From assembly GCA_921293015.1 (NCBI GenBank), contig OV121086.1, positions 39,263,402 to 39,327,401 on the forward strand: 64,000 nt of DNA. The letters are read 5' to 3'. The position numbers and the translations under genes are program-made. Positions 55,191 to 64,000 of this stretch are shown in pieces. The DNA is from Phorcus lineatus (lineage: Eukaryota; Mollusca; Gastropoda; Trochida; Trochidae). The stretch's first letter is position 1, and every line of letters begins with the position of its first letter. The notes below the pieces were generated by a model that worked only from the letters and a program-made list of their open reading frames with translations, did not search any database and had not been told where the DNA came from.

Positions 55191-58100
55191 CATTGTCTCT
55201 CTTTAGCTGGTCTGCAGTAATGAATATATGTTGATCAGCTCAATATAAATATTCTTCTCATTATTATTATTATATCAGAATTAGAACTTAAAAAATCTGG
55301 ACTTGTGTCTCATTTTGAACCTGTGGTGGGCCTTCTGTCTTTTATATGTATACCATTTGGTAAATAAGGTTAGTAAGTTAGTATATCAAAGATATTTAAA
55401 CAATGATGTTTGCTTACTTAGCAGAATTATCGGTGGAGATTGTAGATAAGAAATCTTAAGATATATAATGGATTTCGTTATTGAATTTAATCTCTCCCTA
55501 AATTAATAAGCTACTCAAATTATTTCTTCCTAGACAACCTATTTTACAAGTGGGGCTAATCCTTACCTACTTTCTTGGCTAGGAAACTTGATTTGTTGCA
55601 GTCAAAGCTAGTTGAGCAAATAGAGACATTTCAAACTTTTCATTCTGTACCTGTTGAGATTACTGAAGTATCATCATCTGTGAGGTGTGCACATATTATG
55701 CAATAGCTTGAAATATTTCAAAGATGTGAAACATAATTGATTTGATAAGATATTGAGAGTGTCTTACTTTTCAAATGCTTCACTCTCGGGAACTTTGAAT
55801 GTACTGGAGAAATATTGCCCACCTGTGAAAGAGGATACACGGGAAGAAATAACTTGAGTAAACCCTTGAAGCATGGAATTAGACTGGAAACATGTGTTAA
55901 ATATTCAAAGGGAAAGCTTCAGGACCACTAGGTATAGGATCCAAGGTTTCTTTTGTATCTTGTATCTTGTATCTTGTATTGTCATGTTCTGATTATCAGA
56001 TACTCAGTGTATAACAAGTTTGGACAGAGCTTATGACTGCTTCACACAGAAAAATATGTTTATATATATTGTTATAATATATTCAGATGATAATTTTATA
56101 AGAAAATGGTATGCAAGATATCACGAACCAGATTTTTTCAGATTTTTAGTGCTTTTTATGTTGAATCCATTAATGTAATCATTCATATTACTACTTAGTC
56201 AATCACTGCTTTTTTTGTGTGTTTTGTTTCTATGTTTGCTATGTATACTATACACATTTGATTTATTTTGTAGTGTATAATGCATGCATGTGGAAGTTTA
56301 ATCCAAAAAATGGGATTTTAAGAGATTTTTCATAAATCTACATCTTAAAGAGAATCTTATTATTTCTATGATAAAAGTTCAATCTAGGTAAAGATTATTA
56401 TTATATATAATTATAATATAATGTACTCAAATTCATGTTTTAACCACTTCAGGGTAAGGTTGTTATTTTTCTTTTTTGTGTTTATTTCCATAGTCTCATG
56501 ATCTATTTCTGGCTTAGCTTTGACTTTTTACTAGATCGAATAGAGCACAATCAGGCTTTCACTAGCAAGTCTTTTTTCTTAGCTCCTACTTCTGTATTTT
56601 ATAGTTTGGGATATAATGATTAATCAATGCATTTGTACATTTAAAATTTACCAAATCATAATCAGGTCTGTATATGAAGGTGATTATATATGCCATGCAT
56701 GTATGAGCATTATTATTCGTTAAACTTTATCGCCGCTATTGTTATTTTAAACAGGATGATGTGATTGGTCCGCTAATGACTAGGTTTTGTCTGCGCTAAA
56801 CTGGTGTAAGCACCTGGTAGAAGACGTTCAAATCCCGCTATAGTCAATATTTAAAAACTTTTATTGCTTGGAACACGGTTGATTTTAATCAGACTGATCC
56901 GCGCTCATATTACTTACACAATACCACAGGCCAAAGCATCACTTTGTCCTGGCATCGATGTGATGTCATCACCAAAATTATAACATAAAAGTTTCACTTA
57001 TGTTGTTACTTTCTATGTAATGAAAATTTTGGTAATCAGTCTATGTATGGAAGTATATTTTTTGAGTATTTTCTTCAATTTCATGACTTACGTGATAAAT
57101 AGAACATTATTTTTGAGTCATGGTCATGCCTGAAAATAAAAAGAATATTCTAGCTTGGAAAATACTAATATTCAGGCGCTATGTGTTGTAAGCATAGTAT
57201 GACATGGTTACTAATATGATATCCTCTATATAATGTCATCAATAATGTTTTAAATGTTTTTTTAGTAGGAAAATTAGAATAAACCTCACAAAAAAATAAA
57301 TTATTGTTTTAATTTGTGTTTTAGTTTGATGTTCCCCATTTAATAATTTATAACCCTTATACTTGAAATATCACATTTTGTTGGACATGGTTTTTGTATA
57401 AGGGGAGACTACTCTTTATGTCTTGAGATTGATGCCCACATTTAACTTTTTGTTTTTAGTGTTATGGCAACAGATATTTTTGAATGTTTACGAGGAAAAT
57501 TATCTCAACAATGTTGTTTTATGAGCTTAGTTTTAGAAAATTGATTTTATCCTGTTTTTAAGTTAGATATATATATCAAAAGAAAAACATGTTCATTACT
57601 TTTGGTATTGACAGTACATGCAGCTTTTTTATATACTGTATGTTGTTTTGCTTCTCTTGGAACTGTTTCAGAATTTATATAATGCTTCCCTTGAGAATAT
57701 TTACTACTGAGTAGTAAAGGTAAATGGTAATGTATCTATAGGTCCCTTGATTTTTAGTATTGTTGACCTTAGTTTAATAGTGACAAGAACAGCTTATATC
57801 ATTGTTACAAAGTTCAGTATCATGTGATTTTAATCAATAATTTTTCACTTTGAATTTATAGTAATATATAGTGATCACTAAGACATAGGGATAAGAAGTT
57901 TTATAACTAGTCAGCCGAACAATTTATTTCCTACACTTCTCAAAAATACAAGAAGTTCTCAGCTCTGCCAAACAGTAACCATGCTTTAAGATATGCCTTT
58001 TAGTAGCATTTCCATCCTGGTTTCATGCATTTAAAAGCTTCCTATCAATATCCTGATAACTTTAAAGATACAATAAAATGCTATAACCAATAACAACATA

Positions 58101-59330
58101 GAAATGAAGAAATATTACTAGTTAACCAACTGTAGCTATTTTTGTAGGTTATCATGAATCTTGCGGGTGATAGGGGCCTACCTACTACTAGAATACCAAA
58201 ATGTGCTTACATGGATAAAATTGTTGATTGGTGGCAACATTTGCTCAATATCTGATGGATTCCAACACAGCAGTGTATACATATAACATTGCCAACTCAC
58301 CATTTCTTAATTGTTATTTGGTCCTGTAAGTGGCAGATTGAAGAAATCAAACATACTTCAGTCAAGGAACAGGTTCCTAGGTGACTGGCTGAAAAATTGG
58401 TCGTATTTTATACACTGATTCTTGCTCTGGACTTAGTTTAGATAATAAATTATAACCTGTTTGAAAGTATGTGAATTTGTTATGAGTAATGTTTAATGAT
58501 TTATTTCAAAAGGATTCCATCCATATTTTTTATCATGAACAACTTTCACTATGACCTTAATGATAATAATGGTTCGAGTGATATTTTTGCATATTGAGAT
58601 TACCATCATATTGTGTATATGAATATTTTTGAGAAAATGAACAAACCATTTTTACTTCTTTGAAAGGCTTTTTAAGAAGCTGTTGTGAAAAAGGAGGAAA
58701 ATTCAAACAATTAGACATCTTCTTTGTTGCAAAGATGCTAAGTTTTGGTTCAGATAATAACTAATGCATGTTTTGCAGATCAGAGGTTAACAATATAAAT
58801 TAGTTGAGATTAATTTTGAAAACTGTGTTTTTTAATATTGCTTGCTCATTTAAGATCTTGCTGTTAAGTAATTAATCATCTTTATAACAGAGGGTGTAAT
58901 AATTGTGTGCTGCCATTTGACATAAGGTCATAATCTTAAAGTTTTGATGCATCACTGTTTGAGACTTTACCTTCATTTTCTGTGTCATACCTAAAATAAT
59001 GCCAAATCAGCAATTTTTTGTACTTGATTGACTGAATTGAAAGTAAATTATTAAACTTGCTTATGTTTTATGCTATTTTTATTAAAATTTGTAAATTGGT
59101 ATATATTCCTTACACACTTTCCTATAACTATTAACTACTCCTTGTGTCATAAAAGTTGTATACAGTAGAACCCGTTTAGTATTCTCTATTAATCATTTGT
59201 CATAGCCTGACAATAACAAATGACAGTTACACTATGAGACTCTCATATTTAACATGTCTGAAGATGAGTTTTTCATCTTCCCTTTCATAGCCATAAGTTG
59301 CCTCAGTCTCTATAACTAGTTAATTTTAAC
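55191..59330. other. Long intergenic stretch
   Basis: About 4.1 kb of very AT-rich DNA with no open frame above 60 codons. It contains a (TATCTTG) run of three to four units at about 55956-55980. A vaguely tRNA-like patch at 56800-56845 (TGGTGTAAGC then GTTCAAATCCC) may be a fragment of a tRNA-derived repeat. Nothing else is seen. Confidence 0.45.
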
Positions 59331-59331
59331 C

Positions 59332-59525
59332 AAGCTGCCAACACATCAAAATTTCTGTTTTGAATGCAGCGAATGGTTTCATTTCTCATATGATGTCTCA
59401 TTGGACTATCAAGATCCATCGCAGCAGCCAGGATGACAAACACAGAAAAAGTTGGGGAAATGTTGAAAGTCCTGTCTTAGCAAATCATTGGTGCTGGCCC
59501 AAGTATAGGCTGTGCAAGGGAACAT
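59332..59525 (+). repeat. Dispersed repeat R2, copy 2
   Basis: This is the partner of 35738-35910, continuing slightly further (GGTGCTGGCCCAAGTATAGG). Broken frames suggest no current protein. Confidence 0.7.
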
Positions 59526-61254
59526 GCAATTATGGGCCATGGGAAGGGAAGGTGGAAGGGAAGATGCCTAGTGTAGAACCTTGAAGTAGCAACTAATATA
59601 TGGAAGGCTCATAACATTGTTATTGTTAATGCAACCAAAGGTATTTGTTATGCCTGTTAACCTGTAGTGGTGAAACTGTTACCTAGTATGTATCGTTGCT
59701 TTTGGAAATAAAGTTGTGTAAATGTTACATATTTTGTTTTGGACAGTTTTTACGTTTAATTATAGTCAGAAGAATAACTATCATCCACTTATGATTTTGG
59801 AAAATCACACTGGTCAAACTATATGAAGAACTAGAGATTCATTGGATGCTATGTGTTGTGCATTTTAAACTTCTCAAATCTTAGTACAAAGTTCCTTTAG
59901 CCAATTCATTTCATTAATATACATAACTTTAAGTAATGCCAGTTCTGTTCTGTTTGACCATGGTGTTTATACAAGAATGCTTAATGGCATAGTAGATAGA
60001 ATATTCACAGACGAGTTTGTGACTTATATCGTCTATCAAGTAAACTTTATAACTGTAGTTTATCAGAAAGTCTTTTGGCAAGGTTTGGCAACTTGCGAGA
60101 CATATCTTCGCATGACTATCTCCTTCACAACTTTTGAAGTCATAGAGCTAAAAAAAAATTGCAATCAAAGGGTGTTCATTTTGTCATTGTCACTCCTCCC
60201 TTAACAAGTGTGGGCAGAGTAAGCATTAACCTTTACACCCGCAAAATACCTCATCAAGCCTAAAAGGCTTACAGCACGACCCTGTTTCCCTGTTTCCGTC
60301 CTCTGTCCTGAAACTTCAAATTTCTGTCTTCTCATCCAGAATTGCCTTATCTCCAAACCATAAATTTTTTGGGAAATTGCCATTCTGCTTCATCAGAGTA
60401 ATTGAATCTAGCCCCTTCCATATACCCTGATATCCTTTTCGAATTACGACTTGTTTGAAGGCAATAGTGTTTGTATTCCAATAATGGATTCTTTTAAATA
60501 GGAATGTGTAACAATTACATTTTAAAAATAACCTTCAAAGAGACAGGGGATGTTGATCCCGTTTCATCCTTTTTTTAAACAGTAAAAATTGCTGTTTTAG
60601 AGACGTTAATTTTCCACAATACAATTCCTTGTGAAACAAATTCGAATTAAAATTAATCCCGCTAGAGACGTACGAATATCCCCTGAAAGTTGGATCAATG
60701 GGGGACCAAACCCTCCCCCCTCCCTTACTTTATTCATTAAAATCGACCGTAAATGGGTGACCACACCGCCCCGGCCCCCCTCTTTCAAAAGATAACCCAA
60801 CTTCCCCATCGCCTCGCCCCACGATATATAGTCCAAATTTGGCACTGAGTTCGCAGAAATATGAGGGGATTCCCCGAAATGAAATATAGAAACAAGGGCA
60901 AGGTCGACCGCCATGTTCTATAGAGCTGTAGCCTATCGATCGAGAACAGCGCTCTTTCTAACAAGACTGCTTCTAGGATAGTAGCCGTCATCAGTCACAG
61001 TAAGTATAATGCTGAAAAAATCAGAGCTCGGCTTTACATATCATTAATTGGTTATCAAAAGACGATAACTACGTATCTAATGTTACACCAACATTTTACC
61101 TGTCTAGCTCTAGTGGTCACTAGTTGAAAGCAAGGCCAACTAAATACATTACATTTTTATCTGTCTAAGCGAATCATGTACATGCATGCTTGTAAATTGA
61201 AGACTTGTTGGTACCAGCTCATACATGTCCTTCCCTAGATTATATTAACCCTTA
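59526..61254. other. Intergenic, nothing recognised
   Basis: AT-rich DNA. A C-rich patch at 60700-60785 (CCCTCCCCCCTCCC and similar) may be a degraded copy of a G/C-tract transposon like the one at 61255. The 102-codon minus-strand frame there follows from this composition. Confidence 0.4.
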
Positions 61255-61562
61255 CAGGCCCGTAGCACCAATTTCAAGAGTGGGGGGGGGGGGGGGGGGG
61301 GCTGAAAATATAGATTTGCTAGCTCAGTGGGGGGGGGGGGGGGGGTTAAGAATAACCTGCAACATCAGAGAGACGCAAATACAGACAAACTTTTCAGTGG
61401 CACCAGTGATTTACTTTTAGTGAGGGTTTTTTTTCAATCTGCAGAAGAGGGTCAGATGGCTCATGAAACTTATAATATTCTCTTTTTTCATACAAACATT
61501 CAAATGAAGAGCAAAAAAAATTTTTCCCCTAAAATTAAGCCCCCCCGCTTGCTACGGGCCTG
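61255..61562. mobile_element. Poly-G MITE with CAGGCCCGTAGCA ends
   Basis: The left end CAGGCCCGTAGCA (61255) is repeated in inverted orientation at the right end (TGCTACGGGCCTG, ending 61562). Just inside are two long G tracts (about 61283-61301 and 61329-61345) and, on the right, a C tract. Ends of this CAGG-C-GTAGC type followed by a G run are common in hAT-related repeats of animals (family knowledge). No clear target duplication. Open frames with Gly runs here are artefacts of the G tracts. Confidence 0.7.
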
Positions 61563-61726
61563 CCTCAAACTGCCACCTTAGGCTGTCATGATGAAGAAGA
61601 CAGACAGCTAACTAGCAGTTTGAACTCACTTGTTACAAAGCCAGTCGTTTTTAATTGTGATATTTAAACAAAAGTTGTGTTTCAAATTACCCTTTGAATG
61701 CTTATCAGTTCACAAACACTACCAAC

Positions 61727-62197
61727 TTAAAGAGCCATTCCGTGATTTTGATAACTTATCATTTACCTTTGATACGACCCTAAATGACATGTGGTGATAT
61801 AAAATCAAAATATCTTAACTTTTCATGTCCAAAAGACATATATATGACAAATACTGGTTTTCCATGAAAATCTAAAAACAGCCTTATAAATTCACAGAGA
61901 TGTAGATATCACGTCCAACATACATGGATACTAGTTATATAACCTAACAAACACTATCAACTCCTAACTGCCCTCCTGTTTTAGATAAGTCTCCAAAATT
62001 ACGTTTGACTATTTGACGCGCGCCACTGTTCCGTTTTCGATCATAATTGCGACGTTTTACCTTCATATTGTCACTATAAAAAAACAGTAAGCTTTAAAAT
62101 GTGTCTTTTTGGTAACAGTCGATACTTCGCGATCAAATGACAAAATTAATAAAGTTAGGCATATATGACTCCAACAACTCACGGAGTGGCTCTTTAA
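61727..62197. mobile_element. TTAA-ended MITE, 471 bp
   Basis: TTAAAGAGCCATTCCGTGA at the left and TCACGGAGTGGCTCTTTAA at the right are inverted repeats over 19 bases with one mismatch, and TTAA lies at both ends. The inner sequence shares TAAAATTACG-TTGA-T-ATTTGACGCG, GTTTTCGATCATAA and AAAGTT-GGCATAT with 48380-48540. A terminal TTAA is typical of piggyBac-like insertions. No transposase. Confidence 0.85.
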
Positions 62198-63840
62198 AGG
62201 TACAACGTAGGGATTTGTTTTATCGATTGCCGTACTACTAAAGGCCTACCGCGGCAAATTCCTGCAACGCCGTTTTGAAAACGTATCTAAAGATCCCTTC
62301 CAAGAAAGATTAGAGTTTGCAGTTTTTTAAAATAATTGCAATCACTTAAACAGAGACGTATAATTTCGACGGCAATACGTTTAAATGGCTGTTCGATTCC
62401 TATCGATCTTTCTGGGTTTTTTTAGATGTTTGGCATTTAAGCTGTTATGCATGCTCATGTGGTATTTTGGCATGTCTCGAATCAAAACAAAAATCTCTAT
62501 CTAAACCCGATGTGACCCTTTAAAAAATAACTGCTGTTTGCGATCTTCGATGTACACCTCCAGGGATTGGGAAAGGTAGGGGTGGATGAACAAATGGCCC
62601 ACTCAAATTAGAAATGTTACCATTGATACTAATGGGAATGGCCCATTCCAAATTCTGAAAATGACAAAAAGCCCTAAAAATGGTCCATTGTCAAAGGTGT
62701 ATTTCCCAATCCCTGCACCTCTATCAGTTAAATATCATATTTCATAACTACTGCCCGTCTTACTGACTCTCAAACGCGTTTATAAGGTACGTCCTTGCGA
62801 CCCAACCAAACACTTGTTTAGACTTGCATATACATACACCCACACAGATCGAATGTACACTAAATGGTTATTGTCAGTGTTAGTAAGTGTAAGATTACAT
62901 GCGAGGACATAAAGGTTTGAACTTTAGTGCGGGTAGTTGGATGTAAGCCAAGTTAGTCGTGATATGTGTATGAATAGACACCACATACGTTTGCATAAAT
63001 TTGAATCTTTTGCATTCAGTATGCGTGTACACTTGCAAGCGATAAGAAAGACACTTGGAAATCTTTACAATATAGAGTTGAATATATGTAAGTTGCATTT
63101 GTCATTCTATAAAAGCCTCATGGGTTGAATCAAACATGTCACATTGCATCTTATTACTCGAATATAATCTATAAATCGATAACATTAAATATTAAAATTT
63201 TATTGATTGGATTGCGCTTTCTTTGCTGTAAAATGTATGTAGTGCTTTGTTAAGTTTCAACAATCCAAAGTTGATTGGTGTTTTATTTATAGTACACGTA
63301 TACACGTTCTTTGTATGTTATGTTTAGAAAATTATTTTGTATTAGAAACATACTATTTGGCTCTTTAAAAGAGCGATAGCATGGTTACAGTCTTCAAAAG
63401 GGGTATCAGACACTGGCAACACTTTAGAAAAATTCATTTAATTACATCTCGGGCAACGTTTCTTTAATTCCAATGTTTGACAGCATATACGGTTAATACA
63501 ACTCTATTTACTTTTGGTTGATTTAACATATAACGGGCATGCACTCCTGTAAAATCTATTTTTAAAAACCCAGTAAGTCTATATCTTATCCGTTTCACTA
63601 TAAGTGGTCGGGAACCTTGCAATGGTGTGTGGTAGAACCATACCTTAGTTATTTACACTCATGACTGCGCCACAAGTGGTGATATAAACTACCCACCTCA
63701 CTAGATGAGGTAAATGTGGAGTTTTTCAAGAAAGGACATCCTATACATATATATTTTATAAAATTCAATTCATTGTTATATATCAAAGATTCAGGGGTTA
63801 GATTGATAATTCAAACTTGTCTAAGTAAATATTGTATTGT
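62198..63840. other. Intergenic or upstream region of the next gene
   Basis: No supported gene or repeat. At 62560-62710 words such as CAGGGATTGGGAAA-G and, in reverse, TTTCCCAATCCCTG form a 150-bp pair of inverted ends (62562-62576 and 62701-62716), possibly another small MITE. The rest may hold the promoter and a 5' non-coding exon for the exon at 63848. Confidence 0.35.
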
Positions 63841-63850
63841 TTTGTAGGAT

Positions 63851-63917
63851 ATGGCTGAACGGAAGAAGAAGAAGAAGAAGAAGAGCTCAGCTTCCCAGGA
63901 GGTTCCATGGGATGAAG
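63851..63917 (+). CDS. First coding exon of an unidentified gene (partial)
   Basis: An acceptor (TATTGTTTTGTAG, ending 63847) is followed by GAT and ATGG, and a consensus donor (GAAG|GTAAGC) follows 63917. The coding part reads MAERKKKKKKKSSASQEVPW, then DE, and leaves phase 1. The presence of an acceptor just before the start codon implies an upstream non-coding exon. The seven Lys are encoded by pure AAG repeats, so this is also a small coding microsatellite. A polybasic N-terminus may direct nuclear or nucleic-acid/membrane association, but that is only an inference. The rest of the gene lies beyond the right edge. Family not recognised. Confidence 0.7.
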
Positions 63918-64000
63918 GTAAGCACATCAGAAACGACCATGCGAGAAGATGTTGATTATTCTGCTTATCGTTAGTCAGTTAAAGTGTGTGGTTACACGTT

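Noticed and set aside
56750-56850. A tRNA gene on the plus strand
   Set aside because: Only B-box-like GTTCAAATCCC and a weak A-box-like word are seen, with no plausible acceptor stem.
61205-61581. Gly-rich frames
   Set aside because: They are products of G tracts inside a MITE.

Overview
The window is AT-rich, intron- and repeat-laden animal DNA. It has one clearly complete gene in 64 kb, a few isolated exon-like pieces with GT/AG borders, tRNA-derived SINE-like repeats, many small inverted-repeat transposons and a dead mariner copy. That style, together with the alanine aminotransferase sequence, suggests a marine invertebrate, most likely a mollusc such as a bivalve. The taxon is an inference and cannot be fixed from sequence alone.

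Layout. 1-34 kb: a decayed tandem segmental duplication. Blocks that I label alpha, gamma, beta, delta, epsilon and zeta recur in similar order at 0.2-5.7 kb, 16.8-18.9 kb, 23.8-30.2 kb and 30.4-33.6 kb. Between and inside these copies lie two hAT-type MITEs with target-site duplications, a 449-bp inverted-repeat element, two SINE-like repeats, a hAT-like repeat and a 12-bp minisatellite of about 680 bp. Two to three exons of an unrecognised helical protein are seen at 33.2-34.3 kb on the plus strand, and a possible minus-strand first exon lies at 34.7-34.8 kb.

35-48.6 kb: intergenic DNA with a mariner transposase pseudogene (37.4-38.5 kb), a dispersed repeat carrying direct AGGTCA pairs, a possible minus-strand exon (38.8-39.1 kb), a possible 1.9-kb TTAA-ended element with an internal 117-bp duplication, an 18-bp minisatellite, and TTAA-ended MITEs.

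48.6-51.1 kb: an intronless, intact alanine aminotransferase gene (485 aa) with upstream and downstream flanks. 51.4-51.9 kb: a complex interlocking fold-back structure. 52-63.8 kb: essentially no genes, but further MITEs, including a second 459-bp inverted-repeat copy, a poly-G hAT-like element and a 471-bp TTAA element. 63.85-63.92 kb: the first coding exon of another gene that runs off the right edge.

The genes here do not form a pathway. The aminotransferase links pyruvate/alanine to glutamate/2-oxoglutarate. Most of the remaining signal is transposon and duplication history. Repeat boundaries were judged by eye and are approximate except where inverted repeats or target duplications fix them.
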